DNA of 64,000 nt from Pseudomonas marginalis. GTDB lineage: Bacteria; Pseudomonadota; Gammaproteobacteria; Pseudomonadales; Pseudomonadaceae. The notes under the pieces are model-generated. The model was not told the origin of the DNA, made no database searches, and saw nothing but the letters and a program-made list of their open reading frames with translations. Position numbers and translations under genes: made by a program. Shown here piece by piece: positions 37,382-47,400 of this stretch. The DNA lies in NCBI RefSeq assembly GCF_008692035.1, contig NZ_VTFG01000001.1:2294001-2358000 (forward strand), given 5' to 3'. Numbering within the stretch: the first letter of the stretch is position 1; the number at the start of each line of letters is the position of its first letter.

Positions 37382-37512
37382 TCTATACTTTAAACATCCG
37401 CAACAGTCAGCCGTCGTTCAACGGATACAGACTCCTCGACGACAGCCATGGTGTTTTCTGCAGTTGCTGCACGCGAGTGGTCACTCCATCAACGCGATGC
37501 AGGGGTTTCATC

Positions 37513-37794
37513 ATGGAAATGTTCATCAGCTTGTTGGTTCAGATCATCAGCGGTGCCGTCGGTGGCAATTTGGCCGGCATGACCAAACAAAGCCTGGGCA
37601 CCGGGCTCAATACCATGCTGGGGGGTGTCGGCGGGCTCGTGCTGGGCCAGGTCGTAGCCGCGCTGACCGGCACATCGGGCGGCGAGGCGCTGGATGTGGC
37701 AGCAGTCGGCAGCAATATCGTCGGCGGCGGCGTGGGCGGCCTGGTGCTGACCTGGGTCGTGGGCTTCATCAAAAGCAAGATGGCCGCCAAATAG
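37513..37794 (+). CDS. Small glycine-rich membrane protein, unknown function
   Basis: This 93-aa protein starts MEMFISLLVQIISGAVGGNLAG. It has two or three hydrophobic stretches packed with glycine (GGVGGLVLGQVVAAL, GSNIVGGGVGGLVLTWVVGF), like glycine-zipper membrane proteins. The C-terminus is basic (IKSKMAAK). I do not recognise a function. The start is chosen for the clean N-terminus; the open frame extends further upstream but through the exporter gene. It faces the SelW-like gene convergently. Confidence 0.7.
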   Translation: MEMFISLLVQIISGAVGGNLAGMTKQSLGTGLNTMLGGVGGLVLGQVVAALTGTSGGEALDVAAVGSNIVGGGVGGLVLTWVVGFIKSKMAAK

Positions 37795-37807
37795 CGGCGC
37801 ACTGAGG

Positions 37808-37834
37808 GGTCACCGCCCTGATGTAGCGGTGACC
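37808..37834. terminator. Hairpin between convergent genes
   Basis: A perfect 9-bp stem, GGTCACCGC (37808-37816) with GCGGTGACC (37826-37834), has a 9-base loop. It sits between two convergent stops with only short T tracts, so it is a weak bidirectional terminator candidate. Confidence 0.55.
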
Positions 37835-37835
37835 T

Positions 37836-38123
37836 TCATTGCGTACGGTCGTTGTGGCCCAGGTCGCGGTGTGGGTCGATCTGGTCGCGCACCCGTTGCT
37901 TGAGCACCTTGGCTTCAGGGAAGCCACCATCCGCCTTGCGCTCCCAGATCTGCACACCGTCGCAGGTGATCCGAAACGCACCGCCGGTGGCCGGCTCCAG
38001 CGCCACCCGGCCGAGGTCATCGGCAAACGTACTCAACAACTCCTGCGCCAGCCACGCGGCGCGCAGCAGCCACTGGCACTGGGTGCAATAGGTGATGACA
38101 ATCTCGGGTTTGCTCAACGACAT
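37836..38123 (-). CDS. SelT/SelW/SelH-family (Rdx) protein
   Basis: This 95-aa thioredoxin-like protein has the redox motif CTQC at residues 13-16 (ITYCTQCQWLLRAAWLAQELL region). The conserved GAFRITCDGVQIWERKADGGFPEAK block matches the bacterial Rdx family in which selenocysteine is replaced by Cys. A redox role is known for the family; the partner is unknown. It is divergent from the patatin gene at 38205. Confidence 0.85.
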   Translation of the reverse strand: MSLSKPEIVITYCTQCQWLLRAAWLAQELLSTFADDLGRVALEPATGGAFRITCDGVQIWERKADGGFPEAKVLKQRVRDQIDPHRDLGHNDRTQ

Positions 38124-38204
38124 AATTTGAGAGGCTCCTGGCGTAACGGGCTCGGTGGATCGGATGGCTATAATACCGGCCTTTATCGCCCAGCCTCGAG
38201 ATTC

Positions 38205-40397
38205 ATGATGCGCCGCCTGTTGTCCTGCCTGTTCCTGTGCCTGCTCCCGCTTCTTGCCGACGCCGTTGAGACGCCCCGCCCCAAAATCGGCCTGGTGCTG
38301 TCCGGCGGTGCCGCCCGAGGCCTGGCCCATATCGGCGTGCTCAAGGCCCTGGAGGAACAGGGTATTCATATCGACGCGATTGCCGGCACCAGCATGGGCG
38401 CGGTGATTGGCGGGCTGTATGCGTCGGGCTACAAGATCGATGAGCTGGAAAAACTGGCCCTGGGCATCGACTGGCAACAGGCGCTGTCCGACGCACCGCC
38501 ACGGGAAGACGTGCCGTTTCGACGCAAGCAGGATGACCGGGATTTCCTGGTCAAGCAGAAACTCAGCTTCCGCGATGACGGCAGCCTCGGCCTGCCCCTT
38601 GGCGTGATCCAGGGCCAGAACCTGGCGCTGTTGCTGGAAAGCATGTTCGCCCATACCAGCAACACGCGTAATTTCGACAAGCTGCCGATCCCCTTTCGCG
38701 CCGTGGCCACCGACATCACCACCGGCGAGAAAGTGGTATTCAGCAAGGGCCACCTGCCCCAGGTGATCCGCGCCAGCATGTCGATCCCGGCCGTGTTCGC
38801 GCCGGTGGAGCTGGATGGCCGCCTGCTGGTGGATGGCGGCATGACCGATAACATCCCACTGGATGTGGCGCGTGAGATGGGCGTGGACATCGCCATCGTG
38901 GTCGACATCGGCACCCCGCTGCGTTCACGCAAGCAACTGGCGACGGTGGTGGACGTGCTCAACCAGTCCATAACCCTGATGACCCGGCGCAACTCCGAAG
39001 AACAACTCAAGGCCCTGCAGCCCAAGGACGTCCTGATCCAGCCGCCGCTGGCCGCCTATGGCGTGACGGATTTCGGCCGCGCCAAGGACATGATCGATGC
39101 CGGCTACCGCGCCACCCGCGCCCTCGACGTTCGCCTGGCCCATTTGCGCCCCGCCGAGCCGATCGACCCGCAACTGGTGGCCGCGCGCACCCCGGGCGAA
39201 CGCACCCCGGTGATCACCGCGATCAAGGTGGAGAACGACTCGAAGGTCAGCGACGACGTGATCCGCTACTACATCCGCCAACCGTTGGGCCAACCGCTGG
39301 AACTTGGCCGCCTGCAGACCGACATGGGCACCCTGTATGGCCTGGATTACTTCGAGCAGGTGCAATACCGCGTGGTGAAAAAGGGCCAGGACAACACCCT
39401 GGTGATCAGCGCGCGCGGCAAACGCAGCGGCACCGACTACCTGCGCCTGGGCCTGAACCTGTCGGACGATATGCGCGGCGACAGCGCCTTCAACCTCGGC
39501 GCCAGCTACCGCATGAACGGCATCAATCGCCTGGGCGCCGAGTGGCTGACGCGGGTGCAGATCGGTGATCGGCAGGAGCTTTACAGCGAGTTCTACCAGC
39601 CGATGGATACCGGTTCGCGCTACTTTGTCGCGCCGTATATCAGCGCCCAGGCACAGAACGTCGAGCTGATCCTGGACAACGACCCCATCTCCGAATACCG
39701 CCTGGAACGCTACGGTTTCGGCCTCAACGTGGGGCGGCAGATCGGCAACAGCGGCGAGATCCGCTTCGGTGTCGGCGAGGCCTGGGGCAAGGCGGATGTG
39801 CGCATCGGCGACCGCGACCTGCCAAGTGTGAGCTTCAGCGAAGGCTTCTATGAACTGAAGTATTCCTTCGACTCCCTGGATAACGTGTACTTCCCCCACA
39901 GCGGCGAGGACATTGGCCTGGCGTTTCGCGAATTCGAACCGGGGCTGGGCTCGGACCAGCGCTATCGACAATGGGAGTTCAAGCTGGACAAGGCCATGAG
40001 CCACGGTCCGGACACGCTGGTGCTGGGCGGGCGCTACGGGCGCACCCTGGATGATTCGGACGTGGTGATTTCCAGCTTCCTGCTGGGCGGTGCGCGGCAG
40101 TTATCGGGCTTCCGCCAGGATGCGATTTCCGGGCAGAACATCAGCTTGATGCGCGCGGTGTACTACCGCCGGCTGACACCGCGCTCCTATCTGCCGCTGG
40201 ATTTCCCGCTGTACCTGGGCGCGTCCCTGGAACGGGGCCGGGCGTGGAACAACGACAATGAGTTCGACAGCGGCTATATCAACGCCGCGAGTATTTTCCT
40301 CGGGTTTGATACGCCGCTGGGGCCGCTGAATTTCAGCTATGGGTTCAACGATGATAATCAGAAGGCGGTGTACCTGAACCTCGGGCAAACCTTCTAA
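38205..40397 (+). CDS. plpD: PlpD-like patatin-type phospholipase, type Vd autotransporter
   Basis: This 730-aa secreted lipase carries its own outer-membrane barrel. The signal peptide (about residues 1-20) is followed by a patatin domain with the oxyanion hole GGAARG, nucleophile Ser63 in GTSMG and catalytic Asp210 in VDGG. A POTRA domain (about 330-410) and a C-terminal 16-strand barrel ending in Phe (NLGQTF) complete it. This order is that of P. aeruginosa PlpD (PA3339). A MarR gene and recQ follow as in P. aeruginosa. A TATAAT at 38169-38174 is a possible -10 box. Confidence 0.94.
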   Translation: MMRRLLSCLFLCLLPLLADAVETPRPKIGLVLSGGAARGLAHIGVLKALEEQGIHIDAIAGTSMGAVIGGLYASGYKIDELEKLALGIDWQQALSDAPPREDVPFRRKQDDRDFLVKQKLSFRDDGSLGLPLGVIQGQNLALLLESMFAHTSNTRNFDKLPIPFRAVATDITTGEKVVFSKGHLPQVIRASMSIPAVFAPVELDGRLLVDGGMTDNIPLDVAREMGVDIAIVVDIGTPLRSRKQLATVVDVLNQSITLMTRRNSEEQLKALQPKDVLIQPPLAAYGVTDFGRAKDMIDAGYRATRALDVRLAHLRPAEPIDPQLVAARTPGERTPVITAIKVENDSKVSDDVIRYYIRQPLGQPLELGRLQTDMGTLYGLDYFEQVQYRVVKKGQDNTLVISARGKRSGTDYLRLGLNLSDDMRGDSAFNLGASYRMNGINRLGAEWLTRVQIGDRQELYSEFYQPMDTGSRYFVAPYISAQAQNVELILDNDPISEYRLERYGFGLNVGRQIGNSGEIRFGVGEAWGKADVRIGDRDLPSVSFSEGFYELKYSFDSLDNVYFPHSGEDIGLAFREFEPGLGSDQRYRQWEFKLDKAMSHGPDTLVLGGRYGRTLDDSDVVISSFLLGGARQLSGFRQDAISGQNISLMRAVYYRRLTPRSYLPLDFPLYLGASLERGRAWNNDNEFDSGYINAASIFLGFDTPLGPLNFSYGFNDDNQKAVYLNLGQTF

Positions 40398-40417
40398 CCC
40401 TTGCTACAGGGCTCGGA

Positions 40418-40852
40418 TCAGGATTTTTCCAGGTTTGCCAGGATGTGCCCATGCACCCGCATGCAGACACGCATATCTTCTTCGTCAATGCCCACAAACA
40501 GCTCGTGACGCAATGCCGTGGCGATCGTCTCGATCTGCTCGATCAACGGCTTGGCGGTGTCACACAGCAGGATGCGCTTGGCGCGACGGTCCTCCACCAC
40601 GGCTTGGCGTTGCACCAGGCCCTGGCCTTCGAGGCTGTCGAGCAACCGGGCCAGGGTCGGCCCTTCTACGCCGACGCTTTGCGCCAACTCACGCTGGGTG
40701 GGGGCCTCTTCAAAACGGGCCAGGTGCAGCAGCACCAGCCAGCGCGCCTGGGACAGGCCCAACCCGGCCAAACGGCGGTCGAGCTCGGCGCGCCAACCTC
40801 GGGACATTTGCGCCAGCTGCATGCCAAAACGGTGTTGATCGGTTAACGGCAT
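40418..40852 (-). CDS. MarR-family transcriptional regulator
   Basis: This 144-aa protein has the winged helix signature: TQRELAQSVGVEGPTLARLLDSLEGQGLV, followed by the wing VVEDRRAKRILL. Helical dimerisation segments lie at both ends. It is convergent with plpD (20 bp apart), and the equivalent gene PA3341 is near plpD in P. aeruginosa. The upstream palindrome at 40889-40899 may be its own operator. Confidence 0.88.
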   Translation of the reverse strand: MPLTDQHRFGMQLAQMSRGWRAELDRRLAGLGLSQARWLVLLHLARFEEAPTQRELAQSVGVEGPTLARLLDSLEGQGLVQRQAVVEDRRAKRILLCDTAKPLIEQIETIATALRHELFVGIDEEDMRVCMRVHGHILANLEKS

Positions 40853-40888
40853 AAAAAACTCATGGTTTAGACTGAAAATAAAGTATGG

Positions 40889-40899
40889 CTAATTATTAG
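40889..40899. promoter_or_regulatory. Candidate MarR operator
   Basis: CTAAT-T-ATTAG is an 11-bp palindrome 37 bp upstream of the MarR start, followed by TTAG-TCAG-CTAA (about 40896-40907). Short AT palindromes in this position are typical autoregulatory sites of the family. Confidence 0.4.
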
Positions 40900-40973
40900 T
40901 CAGCTAAGCATGAGCCATGTCACTAGGCAAGAGTTGCTATGTACTGATTCGTTACATTGTCGTAATTGGCACA

Positions 40974-43100
40974 CTAAATTTCGAATTCAGACTGCAAAGC
41001 GGCCCGCACGCAGTACAAAACCCCTTCAGGAACACGCCCGGTAAACAGCGGTGCAATCTCCGCAACCGGTGGCAATTCGCCTTCTCCGTCCAGGAATGCA
41101 TCCTGGATTTCGCCGAGCAAATCTTCCGGCAAATCAAGGGCCTGCTCCAATGACAACTGCTGCTTGCCGATGGCTTCGGCCAGCAAGGTATAGACGTTTT
41201 TCTCCGTGCATTGCAGCTGGCCGGCGATCTGGATCGGGGTCATGCCGGCGCGGGCCAGGCTGATCAGCTCATGGCGAATATCGGCGATTTCCTTCGGCGC
41301 TTCGGCCTGGCCACCGAGCACTTCGAGGAACGCCTGGCCGTAGCGCTCCAGCTTGCGCGCACCGACGCCGCTGACCCGCGCCATTTCGGCCATGGTGGTG
41401 GGCTGCTCGCGCAGCATTTCCAGCAAGGTGGAGTCGGGGAAAATAACGTACGGCGGCACGCTGTGTTCCTGGGCCAGTTTGCGTCGCAGGGTACGCAGGG
41501 CTTCCCACTGTTCGCGCTCCTCGCCTCGTACAAGCTGGCTGGCCTGGCTGGTGCTGGTCTTGGCGGTGGTTTGCGGCTTGAGGTCGCGGCGCAGCTCCAG
41601 GCTCACCTCGCCCTTGAGCAGCGGCCGGCAGCTGTCGTTCAGGCGCAGGCCGCCGTACCCTTCGATATCGATGTCCACCAGGCCACGCGCGACCATCTGC
41701 CGGAACAGCGAACGCCACTCGCCTTCGGCACGGGCCTTGCCGACGCCGTAGACCGAGAGTTTCTCATGGCCGAAGCTGCGCACTTTTTCGTTGTCCTTGC
41801 CCAGCAATACATCCACCAGATGACCGACGCCATAACGCTGGCCGGTGCGGTAGATCGTCGACAGTGCCTGGCGCGCGGGCTCGGTGGCGTCCCAGGTCTG
41901 CACCCCATCGATGCAGTTATCGCAGTGACCGCACGGTTGCGGCATGTCCTCGTCGAAGTAGGCCAGCAAGGTCTGGCGGCGGCAGCGGGTCTCTTCACAC
42001 AACGAGAGCATCGCGTCGAGCTTGTGCTGCTCCAGGCGCTTGTGGCGCTCATCGCCTTCGGAGTTCTGCAGCATCTGCTTGAGCATCACCACATCCTGCA
42101 GGCCGTAGACCATCCAGGCATCCGCCGGCAGGCCATCACGGCCGGCACGCCCGGTCTCCTGGTAATAGGCCTCGAGGGACTTGGGCAGGTCCATATGGGC
42201 GACGAAGCGCACGTTGGATTTGTCGATGCCCATGCCGAACGCGATGGTGGCCACCATGATCAGGCCTTCCTCGTTGAGGAAGCGCTTCTGGTGGGCAGCG
42301 CGCGTTTCGTTGGGCAGGCCGGCGTGGTACGGCAGCGCCGGGTAACCCTGTTCGCAGAGGAACGCGGCCACTTCATCGACCTTCTTGCGCGACAGGCAAT
42401 AGACAATGCCCGCATCGCTGCGCCGCTCGGAGAGAAACGCCAGCAACTGCTTGCGCGGCTGCTCCTTGGGCACGATGCGGTAGAAAATATTCGGCCGGTC
42501 GAAGCTCGACAGGAAACGCTCAGCGTTCTGCAGGTGCAGACGCTCGACGATTTCTTCACGGGTGCGCTTGTCGGCCGTGGCGGTCAGGGCGATACGCGGA
42601 ACGTCCGGGAACAGCTCCGCCAGTTGACCGAGCTGCAAATATTCGCGGCGGAAATCATGCCCCCATTGCGATACGCAGTGGGCTTCGTCGATGGCGAACA
42701 GGGCAATTTCCAGGCTCTGCAAAAACGCCAGCATGCGCGGCTGCACCAGGCGCTCAGGTGCCAGGTAAAGCATCTTCACTTCACCGCGCTTGATCCGCGC
42801 GGCCAGGTCGCGTTGCTGCTCGGCACTGAGGGTGGAGTTCAAGGCGGCGGCGGCAACGCCGAGTTCTTCCAGGGTCGCAACCTGGTCGTCCATCAACGCG
42901 ATCAGGGGCGACACCACCACTGCCAGCCCGTTGCGCAACAACGCCGGCACCTGGAAGCACAACGACTTGCCACCACCGGTAGGCATCAGGACCAGGGCAT
43001 CACCGCCCTTGGCCACGCGCTCAATGATCGCACCCTGGCGGCCACGAAAACTGTCGTAGCCGAAGATGTCCTTGAGGACGCGTTGAGCCTGATCGAGCAT
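40974..43100 (-). CDS. recQ: ATP-dependent DNA helicase RecQ
   Basis: This 708-aa 3'-5' helicase acts in recombinational repair. It has Walker A PTGGGKS (40-46), DEAH (138-141) and the helicase C domain. A zinc site with four cysteines (CRRQ...CGHCDNC, about 375-400) is followed by the RQC winged helix and one HRDC domain near residues 520-600. I start at 43100 ([14 protein letters not shown]); a longer frame adds 78 residues of non-coding character. Synteny with P. aeruginosa supports it. Confidence 0.97.
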   Translation of the reverse strand: MLDQAQRVLKDIFGYDSFRGRQGAIIERVAKGGDALVLMPTGGGKSLCFQVPALLRNGLAVVVSPLIALMDDQVATLEELGVAAAALNSTLSAEQQRDLAARIKRGEVKMLYLAPERLVQPRMLAFLQSLEIALFAIDEAHCVSQWGHDFRREYLQLGQLAELFPDVPRIALTATADKRTREEIVERLHLQNAERFLSSFDRPNIFYRIVPKEQPRKQLLAFLSERRSDAGIVYCLSRKKVDEVAAFLCEQGYPALPYHAGLPNETRAAHQKRFLNEEGLIMVATIAFGMGIDKSNVRFVAHMDLPKSLEAYYQETGRAGRDGLPADAWMVYGLQDVVMLKQMLQNSEGDERHKRLEQHKLDAMLSLCEETRCRRQTLLAYFDEDMPQPCGHCDNCIDGVQTWDATEPARQALSTIYRTGQRYGVGHLVDVLLGKDNEKVRSFGHEKLSVYGVGKARAEGEWRSLFRQMVARGLVDIDIEGYGGLRLNDSCRPLLKGEVSLELRRDLKPQTTAKTSTSQASQLVRGEEREQWEALRTLRRKLAQEHSVPPYVIFPDSTLLEMLREQPTTMAEMARVSGVGARKLERYGQAFLEVLGGQAEAPKEIADIRHELISLARAGMTPIQIAGQLQCTEKNVYTLLAEAIGKQQLSLEQALDLPEDLLGEIQDAFLDGEGELPPVAEIAPLFTGRVPEGVLYCVRAALQSEFEI

Positions 43101-43379
43101 GTATAACTCCAACAAAATAGTGCCGAAATCCCTCTGTACAGGCTGGTCGAAAAAATGCGGGCTCACGGAAAATAATCCGTAAGCGAAGTTTTCTCGACCT
43201 GGCGCTTGGCCTGCAAGGGCATCACAAAACGCGGCAGTATACCCGAGCGTCATCCGGCAAAGGGTGCCGCTGACGAATTGCAGCCCGTCTCTAAAACCTG
43301 GCAAATATGCATGCCGACTGGCTTGGGCGCGCAAGAAAGCCTAGAATTCAGCATCGTTTATTCCCAAGGTAGTCCTTCA

Positions 43380-43967
43380 ATGTCCTTCGCTGAGCAACTA
43401 ACCCGCCTGCAAGCCTTCCTCGACGCCGATGAGCTGCATGACGAGGCGCTGGACTACGTGGCCGCCCACGGCTACCTGACCGCCCTGTCGATCTGCTCCG
43501 AGGTCGTTCCCGACCGTGAATGGATCGACGCACTGTTCGCCGAAGAGCCGCACTACGCCGACGCCGCCCAGCGCGAAGAAATCGAATCCACCCTGCTGGC
43601 CCTCAAGGCCCACATCTCTCGCCAACTGGCCTCCGATGAAGAGTTCGAGTTGCCGTGCGAGCTGGACCTGGGCGAGGAGCCGGACGACTCCGACCTGCGC
43701 GGCTGGTGCATCGGCTTCATGGAAGGTGTGTTCCTGCGTGAAGCCGCCTGGTTCGAAACCGCCGAGGAAGAAGTCAGTGAAATGCTCTTGCCGATCATGG
43801 TCGGTTCGGGGCTGTTCGAGGAAGAAGCTGAATTTTCCGACATCGCCGCCGACGCCAACCTGATGGACGACATGATCGTACAGATCCCGGAAGCCCTGAC
43901 CGCCCTGTACCTGCTGTGCAATGCGCCTGACGAAAAACCGGCGATCCTCAAGCCACGCCACCACTGA
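43380..43967 (+). CDS. UPF0149/YecA-family protein
   Basis: This 195-aa acidic protein has the YgfB/YecA pattern: MSFAEQLTRLQAFLDADEL at the start, RGWCIGFMEGVFLRE in the middle and LMDDMIVQIPEALTALYLL near the end. The biochemical role is unknown. It lacks the C-terminal zinc-binding SEC-C motif found in some members. It is divergent from recQ, with 279 bp between them. Confidence 0.8.
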   Translation: MSFAEQLTRLQAFLDADELHDEALDYVAAHGYLTALSICSEVVPDREWIDALFAEEPHYADAAQREEIESTLLALKAHISRQLASDEEFELPCELDLGEEPDDSDLRGWCIGFMEGVFLREAAWFETAEEEVSEMLLPIMVGSGLFEEEAEFSDIAADANLMDDMIVQIPEALTALYLLCNAPDEKPAILKPRHH

Positions 43968-43987
43968 GTCGCTTGCCCGTGACACCC

Positions 43988-44371
43988 ATGGGCAATCGCT
44001 CTCTGCTCCTGCGCTACGTGCTGCTGGCCATCGGCTGGCTGAGCGTAGCGTTGGGAGTAATCGGTATTTTCCTGCCGGTATTGCCGACCACCCCCTTCCT
44101 CCTGCTCGCCGCCGCCTGCTTCGCTCGCAGCTCCCCGCGCTTCTACCAGTGGCTGGTGGAACACCCGCGCCTGGGCCCCTGGATTCGTGACTACCTGGAC
44201 GGCAACGGCATCCCGCTCAAGGGCAAGGTCTACGCCATCGGCCTGATGTGGCTGAGTATCGGTTTTTCCTGCTACCTGGTGCCGTTGCCATGGGCACGTG
44301 GCTTCATGCTGACCAGCGCCGTGCTGGTGACAATCTACATCCTGCGCCAGAAAACCTTGCCACCGCGCTGA
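43988..44371 (+). CDS. YbaN-like DUF454 inner-membrane protein
   Basis: This 127-aa protein has an N-terminal membrane span (LLLRYVLLAIGWLSVALGVIG, split around residues 5-25). The conserved FLPVLPTTPFLLLAAACFARSS-type DUF454 signature follows, and then two further spans. Function is unknown. Translation may start at the TTG at 43973 instead; no clear ribosome site decides. It follows the YecA-like gene after 20 bp, probably in one operon. Confidence 0.8.
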   Translation: MGNRSLLLRYVLLAIGWLSVALGVIGIFLPVLPTTPFLLLAAACFARSSPRFYQWLVEHPRLGPWIRDYLDGNGIPLKGKVYAIGLMWLSIGFSCYLVPLPWARGFMLTSAVLVTIYILRQKTLPPR

Positions 44372-44490
44372 GCGCCCCCTGCGACATTAGATCCCACACG
44401 ACCTTGGTCGACACTGACTAACCCCAGGCATCATGCGAGACTGTCCAACCGGGCCTGGAATGCCTGGGTGTTCTCATGCTCGGAGTTACC

Positions 44491-47400
44491 ATGACGCTGT
44501 CCAGCGGGCTGATCGCCGCCGTTGCCCTGGCCTATATGGCCATTATGTTTGCCATCGCCTTCTACGGTGACCGCCGCCGTGCGCCGCTGCCGCCGCGCAT
44601 GCGTGCCTGGGTCTATAGCCTGTCGCTGGCCGTCTACTGCACCAGCTGGACCTTCTTCGGCGCCGTAGGCCAGGCCGCCGAACAACTGTGGGCGTTCTTA
44701 CCGATCTACCTGGGACCGGTGCTGTTGCTGGTGTTGGCACCCTGGGTCCTGCAGAAGATGATCCTGATCAGCAAGCAGGAAAACATCACCTCCATCGCCG
44801 ACTTCATCGCCGCACGCTATGGCAAATCCCAGTCCCTGGCGGTGGTGGTCGCGCTGATCTGCCTGGTGGGCGTGCTGCCTTATATCGCCCTGCAACTCAA
44901 AGGCATCGTGCTGGGGGTCAACCTGCTGATTGGCGCAGGTGCCGACACCACCGGCACCCGCGCGCAAGACACCGCCTTGATCGTGTCCCTGGTGCTGGCG
45001 TTGTTCACCATTGTGTTCGGTACCCGCAACCTCGACGCCACCGAACACCACCGCGGCATGGTGCTGGCGATTGCGTTTGAATCGTTGGTGAAGCTGTTCG
45101 CCTTTCTCGCGGTCGGGGCGTTCGTGACCTACGGCCTGTACGACGGTTTCGGCGACCTGTTCAGCCAGGCGATGCTCGCGCCACGCCTGGAGGAATACTG
45201 GAAGGAAACCATCAACTGGCCGTCGATGGTGGTGCAGACCGGCGTCGCCATGATGGCGATCATCTGCTTGCCCCGGCAGTTCCATGTGACGGTCGTCGAG
45301 AACATCGACCCCCAGGATCTGCGCCTGGCCAAGTGGGTGTTTCCGGCCTACCTGATCCTCGCCGCGCTGTTTGTCGTGCCGATCGCCTTGGGCGGCAAAA
45401 TGATGCTGCCCGGCTCGGTGCTGCCGGATTCCTACGTGATCAGCCTGCCCATGGCCGAAGCCCATCCGGCCCTCGCCGTGCTGGCGTTTATCGGCGGTGC
45501 GTCGGCGGCCACCGGCATGGTGATCGTGGCGAGCATCGCCTTGTCGACCATGGTCTCCAACGACATGCTGCTGCCCTGGCTGCTGCGCCGCTCCAGCGCC
45601 GAGCGACCGTTCGAAGTGTTCCGCCACTGGATGCTGTCGGTGCGCCGGGTCAGCATCGTGATCATCCTGCTGCTGGCGTATGTCAGCTACCGCCTGCTGG
45701 GCTCCACCGCGAGCCTGGCGACCATCGGCCAGATCGCGTTTGCCGCGGTGACTCAACTGGCCCCGGCCATGCTTGGCGCACTGTATTGGAAGCAAGCCAA
45801 CCGACGCGGTGTATTTGCGGGGCTGGCGGCGGGTACGTTCCTGTGGTTCTACACCTTGGTCCTGCCGGTTACCGCGAAAAGCCTGGGTTGGTCCCTCGCC
45901 ATTTTCCCGGGGCTGACGTGGATGCATTCGCACCCGCTCGGTTTGTCCGTCACCTCCCTGACCTTGGGCACCGTGTTCTCCCTGGCGGGTAACTTCACGC
46001 TGTTCGTATGGGTATCGATGCTGTCGCGCACGCGCGTGTCGGAACACTGGCAAGCCGGGCGTTTTATCGGCCAGGAAATCAGCCCGCGCGCCAACGCTCG
46101 CTCGATGCTGTCGGTACAGATCAGCGACCTGCTCAGCCTGGCTGCGCGGTTTGTCGGCGAAGAACGGGCCCAGCAGAGTTTTATCCGCTTCGCCTATCGC
46201 CAGGGCAAAGGCTTTAACCCCAACCAGAATGCCGACAACGACTGGATCGCCCACACCGAGCGATTGCTGGCCGGTGTGCTCGGCGCATCCTCGACCCGGG
46301 CCGTGGTGAAAGCGGCGATCGAAGGGCGGGAAATGCAGCTCGAGGACGTCGTACGTATCGCCGACGAAGCCTCGGAAGTGCTGCAATTCAATCGCGCCTT
46401 GCTGCAGGGCGCCATCGAGAACATCACCCAGGGCATCAGTGTGGTGGACCAGTCCCTCAAGCTGGTGGCCTGGAACCGGCGTTACCTGGAGTTGTTCAAT
46501 TACCCGGACGGGCTGATCAGCGTAGGCCGACCGATTGCCGACATCATCCGCTACAACGCCGAGCGCGGCCTGTGCGGACCGGGCGAAGCCGAGGTCCACG
46601 TGGCACGCCGCCTGCACTGGATGCGCCAGGGCCGCGCGCATACCTCAGAGCGGCTGTTCCCGAATGGGCGGGTGATCGAGCTGATCGGCAACCCGATGCC
46701 CGGCGGCGGCTTCGTCATGAGCTTCACCGACATTACCGCGTTCCGCGAGGCCGAGCAGGCACTTACCGAGGCCAACGAAGGCCTCGAGCAACGGGTGACT
46801 GAGCGCACCCACGAACTGTCGCAGCTCAATGTGGCGCTCACCGATGCCAAGGGCGTTGCCGAGTCCGCCAGCCAGTCAAAGACCCGCTTCCTCGCGGCCG
46901 TCAGCCATGACCTGATGCAACCGCTGAACGCCGCCCGGCTGTTCTCCGCCGCCCTTTCCCACCAGAACGACGGCCTGTCCAGCGAAGCCCGGCAACTGGT
47001 ACAGCACCTGGACAGCTCGCTGCGTTCGGCCGAAGACCTGATCAGCGACCTGCTGGATATCTCGCGCCTGGAAAACGGCAAGATCAACCCGCAGCGCCAG
47101 CCCTTTGTGCTCAACGAACTGTTCGACACCCTCGGCGCGGAATTCAAGGCCCTGGCCCAGGAACAAGGCCTGCGTTTTCGCCTGCGCGGCAGCCGCTTGC
47201 GCGTGGACAGTGACATCAAGTTGCTGCGGCGGATCCTGCAGAATTTCCTGACTAACGCTTTCCGGTATGCCGACGGCCCGGTGCTGCTGGGCGTACGTCG
47301 GCGCAAGGGCGAGCTGTGCCTGGAAGTCTGGGACCGAGGCCCTGGCATCCCGTTGGATAAACAGAAGGTGATCTTCGAAGAGTTCAAGCGCCTGGACAGC

